Under the pieces are notes generated by a model, which did no database searches, was not told the origin of the DNA, and saw nothing but the letters and a program-made list of their open reading frames with translations. Positions 35,421-46,012 of a DNA stretch of 64,000 nucleotides are shown one piece after another. A program made the translations under genes and the position numbers. How positions within the stretch are numbered: position 1 is the stretch's first letter; each line of letters begins with the position of its first letter. The stretch is from Biscogniauxia marginata (Eukaryota > Ascomycota > Sordariomycetes > Xylariales > Xylariaceae), in the NCBI GenBank assembly GCA_022695795.1, contig MU404187.1:1-64000 (forward strand), written 5' to 3'.

Positions 35421-36254
35421 TCCTCCCTGCCGCGGTTGTAATATGTTTAGTCTCATCCGTCGCCCATTAACCCAGGTCTTGAAAGGGGAAAGAGGGGGTT
35501 GCCTACCACGACAGACAGCTTTGAAATAAACGTGTCAAACAGGGAAGCACTTTTCGGGAGAGGACCACTGGCAAGGGATCCAAGTCGTTAGAGAGAGCAT
35601 TGTTGTTTGAGAAGGGATAATGTTACTCGATACGGAAGTATGTTGAAGACATGTAAGGTGCATGTACAGGTGGGTCTAGTGTATAAGTTTCCTTCCAGCT
35701 GAATAATCAAGATACAGTACCAATGCCTACTAACCTTTTTCAGAAGCTATCGGCGAGAGCTGCAGCTGGGCCATGTGAGCAGACAGGCTAACCCTTGTTA
35801 AGGGCATGGTAGGTACTGTACATACGGATGATAGTGGGGTATAAGCTCAACTTACCCCTCCTTGCCCCTCCCTGCCCCCCGTTATAGGGGGGTATTGATA
35901 GGCCTTGTAGGGTAGCTAGGTAGCTCATCCTCACTACCTACAACGTAACAAGAACTACTTACATACTGCCTTCATTTCCTCTACCTCATCTCCCCTTTTC
36001 CCTGCCCCCGTCCAGGAAACAGGCTCGGCAATGCCAGCGGACGACAAAGTCGGTCATGTCCGGCGAAAGCGCGAAACAACATAATTCTCCTCGATATTAA
36101 CATATCTCTATACATGTAGTCCGAAGCCGAGCAGCAATACATATACATACCTAGGTAATCTCATATCAACCAAACTACCCAAGCCAGTCGTCGCCGCCCA
36201 CCTCCAACGAATACGAGACAATACCTAGCTAGCTAGATAGACAGACAGACAGAT
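35421..36254. promoter_or_regulatory. Shared upstream region of the regulator and SDR genes
   Basis: Divergent promoter region of about 830 bases. Contains pyrimidine-rich runs near 35,850-35,890, a GTAGCTAGGTAGCT word near 35,911, ACCTAGGTAATC near 36,150 and a GACAGACAGACAGA repeat just before the SDR start codon. No gene. Confidence 0.45.
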
Positions 36255-37139
36255 ATGGCGCCTCTCTACAAGAAAGCCCTCATCATCGGCGCCACCTCCG
36301 GCATCGGCGCCGCCCTCGCCGCGAAGCTCCTCGAGACAGGCACATCCGTGATCGTGACGGGGCGGCGACAATCGCGCCTCGACGCCTTCGCGGCCGCGCA
36401 CCCCGACAGTTCCGGCGGCCGCGTGACCGCCCTCCCCCTCGACATAACGCAGCTGTCCGCGCTCCCGTCCTTCGCCGCGTCCGTGTCGCGCGCGCACCCG
36501 GACCTCGACTGCGTGGTCCTGAGCGCGGGGATCCAGCGGGCCCTCGACTTCGCGCGGCCGGGGGCCGCCGCCGCTGTCGACGACCTAGAGGGGGCCTTCG
36601 CCGAGGAGCTCCTGACCAACTACGTCGCGGCCGTGCACGTCGCGACGGCGTTCCTGCCGCACCTCCGGCGGCGGCGAGACGCGGACGCAAAAACGCGGAC
36701 GCAGACGCACCTGGTCTTCGTGGGCGCGTCCCTGGGCCTCGTCCCCACGCTCGTGCGCACCCCCGGCTATAACGCGAGCAAGGCGGCGCTGCACAGCTGG
36801 GTCACGACGCTGCGGCAGCAGCTGCGCGACGCCGACGCCGACGGTGACGACGATAATAACAACGCGGTGCGCGTCGTCGAGGTGTTCCCGCCGGCGGTGC
36901 AGACCGAGCTGCACGACGAGCGGCACCAGCCCGACCTGGTGGGCGGCGGGCAGATCGGCATGCCGCTCGCCGCCTTCGTCGAGCGCATGTACGAGGGCCT
37001 CGCGCGCGGGGACGAGCAGTTCGCCGTCGGCCCCGCCGAGGCCTGGCTCGCCGACGGCGGCTTCGAGGCCGAGCGCCAGAGGGTCTTCCGCGAGCAGCAC
37101 CCCGTCGTCAAGGCCGCGTTGGAGAAGTACATTCGATAA
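36255..37139 (+). CDS. Short-chain dehydrogenase/reductase (SDR)
   Basis: A single exon of 294 residues, normal for a classical SDR. The cofactor motif is GATSGIG (12-18), followed by TGRR after strand 2, which favours NADP(H). LSAG at about 89-92 replaces NNAG. Catalytic Ser159 (GASLG), Tyr172 and Lys176 (YNASK) are present. It resembles the DltE-like subgroup. Coding GC is very high compared with flanks. It is divergent from the Zn2Cys6 regulator and could act as a ketoreductase or alcohol dehydrogenase in the same pathway; the substrate is unknown. Confidence 0.9.
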   Translation: MAPLYKKALIIGATSGIGAALAAKLLETGTSVIVTGRRQSRLDAFAAAHPDSSGGRVTALPLDITQLSALPSFAASVSRAHPDLDCVVLSAGIQRALDFARPGAAAAVDDLEGAFAEELLTNYVAAVHVATAFLPHLRRRRDADAKTRTQTHLVFVGASLGLVPTLVRTPGYNASKAALHSWVTTLRQQLRDADADGDDDNNNAVRVVEVFPPAVQTELHDERHQPDLVGGGQIGMPLAAFVERMYEGLARGDEQFAVGPAEAWLADGGFEAERQRVFREQHPVVKAALEKYIR

Positions 37140-37693
37140 GCGGAGAAAAAAGGAAAAGGGAAAGGAGGAGGAGGGCACACATGGTAGAAGAAAAAGAAGG
37201 AGACCATTTCTTTTTCTTTTTTTTTTCCGTAGGGAAAAAGAATGAAGGACTCGGATTGGTTGGACTCAGATATAATACATTGAAGAAATTGATGCGCGTA
37301 ACTCTATTTATTCGTATTTCTCTCCATCCGAGCATGTCCCCTCTTCTTCCTCTAGCATGGGTGCATTTGATGCTCTCTCTACCCGGTCCGGTTTCTCTCC
37401 GCTTCTCTTTATATAATCCTATAGAAATTTTTGTATAGAAATAGAAAGAAAAAAGACGCCGCTGAATTATCACCCAGGGAAAAAAAAAACCTAAAAAAAA
37501 TGAAGTCTCATATCAAACATGACAATTCCATATCTATCTTCCTCCTTTGATCAAAGTAAAGAAAATAGCCCGCCGCTGGATATCTGGGTATTGTTAGAAC
37601 CCCGCTTACTTCCATAAATGGAGGGAGATGGGATATATATATATATCCAAACCACCTCGTCGTCCCGCCGTGATGAATGGAGTTCGTGCTGTC
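37140..37693. other. Intergenic between convergent SDR and thioesterase genes
   Basis: A/G-rich 3' region of the SDR gene, T-rich tracts and an ATATATATATATCC run near 37,636. No gene seen. Confidence 0.6.
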
Positions 37694-39552
37694 TCAGTAT
37701 TCCGGCTGGTCCAGCCAATCGGCAGCAGCAGCGATCTTACGAGTAATATCTCTAATCTGTTGAATTTGTTCAAAGGTTTCCCATCATCAGTATAATATTC
37801 CTCTCCTTTATGGGCAGATGCTTCCTCTCCTCCTTTATTATAGATATAAAGAGAAGAGAAAGAAAAAAAAAGGTGTAGCCTTGCAGATCATGGTCATGTT
37901 GGAGCTTACATGTTTGTCGTGAAAGACGGAGAAGTGGTGGCCCTCGATATCCACGATCTTCTGGATGAACTTCCCGCCGGTGTTGCCGTACTGATCCCAA
38001 CCTAGCATTCTAAACTCGCGCGCGTAGTCGACGAGGCTGAGCGGCTTCTCGCCGCTGTTCTCGTTCTCATTCGCGTCCGTGTTGGCGCCCACGTTCAAAT
38101 TCACATTCGCAGCGGCATCCTTGCCCTCTCTGATTCCCTCGTTGCCGTTTTTGCCATTGTTCTTGTCGCCATTGTTGCCATTGTTTCTGCCGAAGCCGTG
38201 GTCGTTGTTCTCGTCCTGCGACCGGGTGGAGACGAACTCTTTGGCCCGCATGAGCACGGTGGGCGGGATCTGGTCCTCGCGGCCGGTCCAGTCGGGCATG
38301 TCCCAGCGGGCGACCATGAGGCGGGCGTGGGTCATGTTGAGGTCGACCTTGTCGCGGAGCTTCATGTTGCGCAGCTCCTCGGGCATAATAACGACGGGCT
38401 TCATCGACGCCAGCGGCATATCGCGCACCAGCTCCAGCTTCTTCGGGTAGATGCTGTCGATGAAGATCATGCCCAGCACGGTGAAGCGGGGGCGGGTCGA
38501 CGTTACCGGCCGTGCCGCCAGCTGCGCGGCCATCTCGAGAGAGAGGAGACCACCAAGAGACCAGCCTGGATTTATCGGGGGGTGGAGAGGATTCCGGAGT
38601 CAGTCTCGCTTGCTTACTTCAATTCAACTGGGGAATAAGGAGTCATCGATGAGGAGGACCCCGAACGAGCGATGATCAACAATACAGGAGATTCATCTCA
38701 AGGGTCCGAGGCGTGCCATCATGACCAGTTCCCCCCTTTTGGTTTTTCGACCTTGGGTTCGCAGCACTCGTCCCACCGACTCCCCAATTACTCTTTCATC
38801 TGATCATGAGACAGAACACAAGAAGAGAGGGAGTGAAATAAACAGGCAACGTACCTCCTAGCAAGATCTCTCCGCCCTGGGGTAGGATGCTCTCGATCAG
38901 CTTAATATAATGGCGGGCCATGCCCGGAATGCCGCCCTCCCAGTATCCACCCTCGTCGAGGCGGGCATTCTGGATGCCGTACAGGGTGCGCCCGATGGGG
39001 TACAGACAATGGTAGCTAAACGTTGTGCCACCTCCATCGTCTACATCATAGGGGGAAAGGGGGCGAAGAAAGCGGAGATGAGTCAGTATATAATCGGGGC
39101 ACTTGGATTCGGAAGGGGTTCAAGGGGGGGGGGGAAACAAATATAGGAAAGATGAGAAGATGGAAAGAGATGAGAGGATGTCAAGTTGGCTATCCTCCAC
39201 GGGTCCCGTCTCCTTAGTGGCTTATGCTTCCGGTAGCGAGAACAGAACAGAACAGAACGTGAACCATCGAAGCCCGATCACCGCAGCGGTGGGGCTTTGG
39301 GCTCCGCGAACTGAACTTTCTGCTCCAAGCATCCGGGAGCAAGGTCGCCGAGACAGACGGGGCCGTGTCAGAAGGTTATCAGGCGGTAATTTCATTTTGG
39401 GGAATAGGGAAGATAGTATGATCGAAGAACTTGCTGCTGTGCAAAGAAGGAAACCAAGACTTACGAAGTAGGATCAGTGGCGCCGGTGGCTTGCTGCCGT
39501 TCCGACGGTGAGTTGGCCCCTCGTACTCGTAGATCAGCGCCGGATTGGCCAT
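37694..39552 (-). CDS. Free-standing PKS-type thioesterase / alpha-beta hydrolase
   Basis: Four exons, 39,552-39,465, 39,040-38,855, 38,565-37,910, 37,756-37,694, give 330 residues. The protein is like the thioesterase domain at the end of fungal PKS and NRPS-like enzymes but stands alone. Blocks are PPAPLILLHDGGGTTFSYHC (oxyanion region), YGIQNARLDEGGYWEGGIPGMA, the nucleophile elbow GGWSLGG with Ser94, VLGMIFIDSIYP, and the catalytic His in GHHFSVFHDKH near the C-terminus. An unusual Asn/Gly/Lys-rich insertion (about residues 200-255, NNGNNGDKNNGKNGNEG) sits in the lid region. Intron 1 is 424 bases and holds a run of about 10 G. It could hydrolyse or edit thioesters for a cluster whose synthase is elsewhere, or be unrelated to it. 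Confidence 0.82.
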
Positions 39553-41884
39553 TGGGCAAGTCTGTTCGCGAGACACCCGCACCCGAAGATACCTAGTGTA
39601 TGTAGGGTTCCAAGTAAAGGCCGCTCGCGATTTGTCTGTTCTATTACTAAAGGTGTAGGGTAATTGGTAGATAGACTAGAGGTTGGAGGCAGTGGTAGGT
39701 AGAGGTAGAGGCAGTGGTAGTGGTAGAGGTAGTGGTAGTGGTTAGAGGTATGTAAGTTGGAGGTACTCGGTCGGGAAATGGTGAGCCCATGTAAGTGGGA
39801 AGTACAAGTTATCCCGATGTAGAAGGCAAGGTGGATCTGTCTAAGCGGAGTTGGCGATGAGATAATATTTTTTTTGTCTTTAGAACCTGGTCAGAGGGTT
39901 TTTTTTTTTTTTACACAATTAATCCGAATGCCTTGTGATGGTACATTGAAGAAGGAAAACCGCTTAGATCTTGACGTAAAAACATCAATGCATCTTATCT
40001 TCCATCCAGTCGGCGCCACTAATGGATAAATAAGATAAATGAGTACAAGTAAGAAGCACAAGTGCAAGTAGTTACACATACCTATGTACGCAGGTAGTCT
40101 TGGTGTAACTCCGGCAATTACTAGGTATGTTCGAAATACCTACCTACATGTACACTTCTAATTATTTTACTATGCACGCCAAGGATACTGGAAAGACCCC
40201 CCTCTATACATGTCAAGGTAGCTCTATAGCCCGGTAGATGGAACCATTTGGAATTCTTTAGTAGTCATCCATTTACGATGGATTTGCATATGATTGTACA
40301 CATGGTAATTGCGTGCTTAATATTTAATTAACCGGGGCAGGAATTATATCATCTTTAAACTACCTCCTATTTATAAATCCTTTTTTTCTTCCTTTATTTG
40401 GATCCGTCCTAGCAGTCTCTCACCCCTTAACCCCCTAACCTACCTGGTAAGCTGGATACGTAGTTCGCAGTATTTATTGAAACAGCATAAAAAGCTGACA
40501 ATTGATGGGCAATTTCAAGAAAAATTGACATAATGTAACTAATAATATTATTTCATCATCATTCGAGGTAATATCGTGAGATTTAGTCGTCTAAGTCAAC
40601 TGTTGACAGATCCCATTCCGTTGCCTCTATGTCTGTACCAATGAAATCCTTTGGTGCCAGCAGCTCAGCTGATTGTCGATGCGCCGGACCCCTGGTAAAA
40701 TACACTAGAGAGAGCACCCTGACAGGGTTCTTTCAAGGGCCGGGTTCTCCGCTTGCCCGCCCATTGCTACATATGGCCTACGATGAATCCATCCGCGGCC
40801 ATGCCTTCGCCTCCAGTTAATGTACTAGACTTTGTGCCTGTTGCATATAATATTGTCCGCCTTTACGAATAGACCAGACCGGGACTGTGTGCCTATGTTG
40901 CATCGAACGTAGTCAAGTGTACTTTCGAGTGCGGCGACCAATCGGCCACGCAGACACAAATGTCGAAACCTTGGGTAGAGTACCCTGTCTTGCTGGGTTA
41001 GATAAATGCGATATTTCTTAACTTCTCGTACTTGCTCGATTTCAGGTCTATGTTCACGGTGTCTTCGTCAGAACGAGGCTGGTATCATGCCTCTGGTATT
41101 TCCTTGGACAAATCGTAAGAGTGGACCAAGCATTATACGATGCAATTACACGTGATAATCGACGAGAATTCGCGAAAGGAAAATAATACAAGGCAGTCAT
41201 ACTTTACTCCTGTCAAGTGCCTTAGCTTGAAGTCATCTTCAGAGGAGTTGTTCAATTCATTATATATTGGGATATCGTTCCGTGGAAAATGGACCTCCGC
41301 GAAATTCATACACAAATAAAGAAGTCAAGATCGGGATCGTTGATTCGACAAGAGTGATGCCGAAGAATATTATTTTCCCCCTCTTTTTTCATCTCTTTTA
41401 AAATCAAAACATTGTCGATAGTCTATATATCAACAACTACCCTCCTTTTCAGATGCAAGAGGATTTAACCAAATGGCAACTGTATGTACCCTACCGTCGG
41501 GATGCTCCTCCGGAAAATGTGCACGCTCTCAGTTAGTTCTCTGCCTCAGTACCACTCCCCTTGACCTCAAATTAGAATTATATAAATTAATCGAAACAAT
41601 ATTTATTGGGATCCTGTCAAACACCACATTATCGTTATAACGTTTGGGTCATGGACGTTCTCTAAATCCGAGTTGGCATAAGGTTCACGGCCTCTCTTTG
41701 AGCAAGCCCATTCACGTCCACTTACCCAGCTAATCAAGGGTACGCTAAGAACATTTTCTTTCATTACATTGTATCATCAAGACATCAATCAATATATACC
41801 GGCATTACTAACTTATAGCTCATTTCAGTCGTACAAGCTCAAGAGCGTTTCCATATAGGGCATGCTTACCTACCTACCTCTCTC
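39553..41884. other. 2.3 kb intergenic with GGTAGT-rich repeat
   Basis: Just upstream of the thioesterase gene, about 39,665-39,750, lies an imperfect GGTAGT/GAGGTA repeat. Further right are poly-T tracts near 39,868 and 39,900 and CTACCTAC words near 40,140. A 63-codon plus-strand frame at 40,629-40,820 is not convincing. No gene supported. Confidence 0.5.
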
Positions 41885-42619
41885 TTACCTCGCTTCCCCA
41901 TGGTCAAACGGCCTATCTGCCGTCCGCGGCGTCAACTCCCTGGTCCGGACCGTGAGGAAGCTGCTGTGATGGGCGCTCCCCTGGGGGTAAGAAAATTTGA
42001 TCTCGCGCGCCCGCGGCTCGTGGTTCACTGGGGTGATGAGCACGGTCCGGGCGGTAGAAATCCTCGCCAGAGAAATATCCCCCGTTTCGGGGGTGCATAT
42101 TTCCTCGTCGTCTTCCTCCGACGAGTCGGGCTCAAACAGCTCGGCTAGGTCTTGCTCGTCCCAGGAGGCCACTGATTCCGACTCAGCCAGGCCGAGTGGA
42201 TGCCGTCTAGCGTCGATAGCCCATGATATATTGCCCTGCGTGCGATTCCAATCTCGTGCCCCCCTCTCGAGGTCCTCGTTTCTGGCCTCACTTGACTCGT
42301 GAGCGGCACCGTCTGTATTGTCAGTGGGGTATGGATTGTCATGGCTATCCAGTTGTTCACCTCCTGTTCCGCGGCGTCTATGCCGATATGATATACACGC
42401 GCCGATGATTATTATCAATAGGAAAAGTCCTACCATGATGCCCATAATCGCAACAATAACTGTGCTTTGGAGCTGATCTCGTCGGCCGAGTTGGTGAAGA
42501 CCTGATGTGGCAGCATGATCTGGTGTTCTAAGATTCCCTCCAACACCTCTATCTGATGTTGGTAGTCCCCTCATAAGGAGGTTCGCCGTATAGGCTATCA
42601 TACTAGTTATATCACCCAT
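41885..42619 (-). CDS. Single-pass membrane protein, unknown function
   Basis: An open frame of 244 residues starting at an ATG. Residues about 52-78 form one strong transmembrane helix (VIVAIMGIMVGLFLLIIIIG), followed at once by an Arg-rich stop-transfer (YRHRRRGTGG). The N-terminal 50 residues have no clear signal peptide; the C-terminal 165 residues are acidic and Ser/Thr-rich, with SSEEDDEE, and look disordered and cytosolic. No family is recognised. Architecture recalls the wall-stress-sensor or skp1-like mid-helix proteins only in outline. An upstream exon is possible. A second small single-helix gene lies 160 bases further right on the same strand. Confidence 0.5.
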   Translation of the reverse strand: MGDITSMIAYTANLLMRGLPTSDRGVGGNLRTPDHAATSGLHQLGRRDQLQSTVIVAIMGIMVGLFLLIIIIGACISYRHRRRGTGGEQLDSHDNPYPTDNTDGAAHESSEARNEDLERGARDWNRTQGNISWAIDARRHPLGLAESESVASWDEQDLAELFEPDSSEEDDEEICTPETGDISLARISTARTVLITPVNHEPRAREIKFSYPQGSAHHSSFLTVRTRELTPRTADRPFDHGEAR

Positions 42620-42782
42620 GATTTAAGCAAGCTTTCAGCGGGCACGAGTATTAGTCTTTTCCGAGGCACTAAAATGCGGAGTCAGTTCTGAAGGTCTTAA
42701 GGTTTGATCATAAATACGTACTGTTTTTGACTCTGCATGTCTATCTGAGTATCATTGGAGTATCATTCAAATTAAATATTAT

Positions 42783-43275
42783 CTATTCCAGGACATCTAA
42801 ACAGTTATCATTGTGCTTCGGAAATTCCCAAACAATCAAGCAGTTTCGGAGTAGTTCATGTCCTTGTTTTCCCTTGCATTGCTGAAAATAATCAACAAAG
42901 CAAAAATGTATGCGTCCTCTTTATTTTCAACAAAGAGAATAAAGCTAGTATTATATCGTAGCGTGACGATTGTTAGAAAGCCTTCCAGAGCTTTAAAACT
43001 TAACGTACTTGCCATACTGGATAGCAGCATCTACGTCGGTATACCAACACAATGGCAACAATTGTGGTAACTGCGAAGAATGTCATGGTGATGGCAATAA
43101 TGGCCTCTGCCGGTATGTCTCTACGTCTGTACGTGTGCCACCGAAGATCCTTATTCTGCTCTGTCATATTCAAGAGTTGAGCATAGGCTTGGCGCCTCTT
43201 ATTTTGCACTGGTATGATCATGATGCCACCGGCGGGAGCTACAGCGAATGAAACATGGCGAACAGTGAGCAACAT
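42783..43275 (-). CDS. Small single-pass membrane protein, unknown function
   Basis: Two predicted exons, 43,275-43,009 and 42,881-42,783, give 121 residues. Exon 1 is an 89-codon frame with one helix near residues 56-77 (IIAITMTFFAVTTIVAIVLV) followed by YRRRCC, the same helix-plus-arginine plan as the neighbour at 41,885-42,619. Exon 2 is predicted from a GTACGT donor and a TTTTCAG acceptor in phase; it is weak evidence and the gene may simply end after exon 1. No family recognised. If the two neighbours are related they would be a small local family, but sequence identity outside the helix is not evident. Confidence 0.35.
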
Positions 43276-46012
43276 AGGAGCCTTTTATACAAATATGAAC
43301 AATAGTGTATTGGTCTAATTGTTCAATATCAAGGGGGCATGTATCAATTCTGGTCATGATGTTTGCTTGCCATCATGGTACCAGTGACGCCTAGTCGGTA
43401 AAACTGCAGGTGATAGTATACAATATCTCTGATTCACAAGTATCCTACATCATATTTCGATATGAATATGAATCGATAGTATTAGACGTCACAACGAGTT
43501 TTCGTTATTTACAAGAGCCGAATAGTATTACAATTCCCATAGTTCAAAAAAACCTTACTCATATTAGTAGTTCTCTACTCGATTGAGCTTCTTCTAGGTC
43601 TAAGTGTAAGTTAGTATTTGAAATCCTTTCGTAGAATATCCCGTTCCTCGCACGGACGGGAGAACTGGAGAGAGATGACCCACTGTTCTTGTCTTCGCGG
43701 CCGGAAGACGCCGTCCCGGACCGGGACCTGTTCGGTCAGCGGTCAGCGGTATACGGTGTCGGCATCGGGACTCCGGTTGGGCACGCGTGTAAGGGTCAGT
43801 GTGAGTGGGCATCCATCCTCTTCTGGAACTTTCTCATCTGCACGACATTGCCGCGCGAACCGGAGGGGGTTTCAATAATTTACATGCATACTTAAGTTTC
43901 CTACGTCGGTATATAACTCGTAGTATTATATAGTAGGGCGGGTGATGTGAGTCGTCAATTCCCCTCTGGTGCACATAGCGGAGACTCGGTGCCGCAGAGT
44001 TCGGCGGTTGAGAAACATTTCTGAGAGGGGAATGAGAGAAACCCCCCCCCTAAAAATTCTAACTACCGTCGTTGTCGCATTTATGGGCTAACTAGGTACA
44101 TATGTTCCGAGTCCCAACTCTCATCCGTTGGGTTCTTCCACTCCATAGCGCCGTACTTCTATTGCCGCGATCACCGCGCTGGAGAACTAACATGATCTTG
44201 ACTTCGCGCGATTGAGACGGCCAGCCCCGGGGCGACAGTGGGGACTTAAAAGGGAAGAGTATATAGATATCACTAGGTGGGTTGAAAGAATTCCCACGAC
44301 AGGTGCTGTTCGACCTTGATAGGTGGTAGGTAGTGGTAAGATGTGGTGTGGTGTTATAGTCAAGAAGGGAGCTAGAAGTCGTGTCGCAGACTGATTTGCC
44401 AAAAACGAGAAAGGGAAAAAAAACCCTTGCTTACTGGGGAAAAGGGGTACTGCAGCGCAACATACATGTCGACGCGCAGGCATGTCATGGGTTTCTCTCC
44501 GATACAGTGAGCTTGCAATGGCAATAGAAGCTTCTGACCTGGTTTTATCTTCCATACTGCTCGCTCGCGCGTGCGCGCACGCAAATCCTTCCTCTGCACA
44601 GCACGGCACTGCGGTCCTATTCTTTGCCTAAACCGATGGATCCGAATTTCTAAGTATATCGGGCTGCTGCGAATGCGCTCACAATACCTAAACCGTCTTT
44701 TCTTCCCTCTCCTCCCCCCCTTTTTTTTCACCCGTCCGCGCCCCCCTTCTTTAGAAACGACGGGTCAGGCCGAGACCAGGTCTCGCTCGACCTGAACATC
44801 CATGTATCTCATCATGTGTGACGTTTTAAGCACACGTAACTATGCCACCCGAGACGGCGGGCGTGTGTGTGCCGTCTAGAGGATGGATGATGATAATGGA
44901 TAGATCGCGCCAGGCGAGCACAAGAAGAAATAAAATGTCTCTCTGAGCTGAGGGATAGGAGGTGCCACCGTCACACGTGATGATCATCGCGAGTTAGGCG
45001 ACCCGGTGCCGTGGGAAATACCGGCCGAGATCCTCGCCTCCTCACTTCCAATCAAGGGAGGAGATGTTGCCGTATGGACGAGTCCCCCTAACCGGGGGGT
45101 CAAGTGGACATTGACGTATTTCGTACCATACCAACTTAATAGTTTTTATCTTCGCCCGGGAACTTCCCTTAGGTACAGAGCACAATCGCTCCTGATCCCT
45201 TGCACCAGTTTCGGCCGAACTATGCTGCTTCGTCTGTCCCCTCTCAGCATTCTTCTGAACATTTCTTCTGGTTGTCGAAAATTGAGGGAGAGAGAGATGG
45301 ACCGGACCGGAGGGGATCGTCAGACCGGATCGACGAGTTTTCCCCAGCGGCCGGACGAACCAACCACCAAAGGGATATCCACATCCACAAGAGAAGAACC
45401 AGATTCCACATGGGAGTGGTTCACGCTAAGGCAAGTCGCATGCGGGTTTTGTTGGCCCGCGAGGCCGATGTCATACATATTTCAACCGACCTACCAAAGC
45501 GGACAGACATGTTCCCATAGTCGGCCTGTGGTCTTGGGTAGGTGTCTTTTTCTATGTGCTTCTATAGTCAAACTCAAAAGGTCTAAAAGGTCTAAGGATT
45601 GGCAAACACGATGGGCCGTAGAGTATTTAAATCGTAAGTCTTGTAAGCAATTCGTCGACGATCATAAACCAAGCATTTGTCACCTCAAAGAGTACTAATT
45701 GACTTGAATTAGCAAACGTTTTTTATTCCAAAATTTGGGTGCGACTCTACTGTTGACCACTTGGGATCAGCCCCCTAGTTGGTCGTAGGTCAGCTGGTAT
45801 AAGTATGGAAATAGAGTCTATCATCATGTATGTTTCTTCAGCCTTGATATCGTCGTAATCGTAAATCCCATCAGAATTTGTACATAACCGGGTATGTCGA
45901 AAGAACTCGTCTCCAAGAGTCCGCATTCCCCGTTTCGTCCCTCATTAAAATCCTTCTCCGTACGCCATTAACCTAGTAGAGGGCGGCAGGAGGCTTCCTG
46001 TTTTGCGTTTCA
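43276..46012. other. 2.7 kb intergenic, no supported gene
   Basis: Contains poly-C near 44,041, a GCGCGTGCGCGCACGC palindromic stretch near 44,567-44,582 and CT-rich tracts near 44,705-44,730. A 230-codon plus-strand frame at 45,006-45,698 begins with GTG, not ATG, and shows no domain. It is reported as rejected. Confidence 0.45.

Noticed and set aside
36585..37207. Long antisense frames over the SDR gene
   Set aside because: Caused by very high GC3 of the plus-strand SDR coding sequence, which removes stops in other frames. The SDR motifs are all on the plus strand.
45006..45698. 230-codon plus-strand open frame
   Set aside because: It begins with GTG, not ATG, has no domain-like blocks, and its composition is that of the spacer. 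Splice partners were not found.
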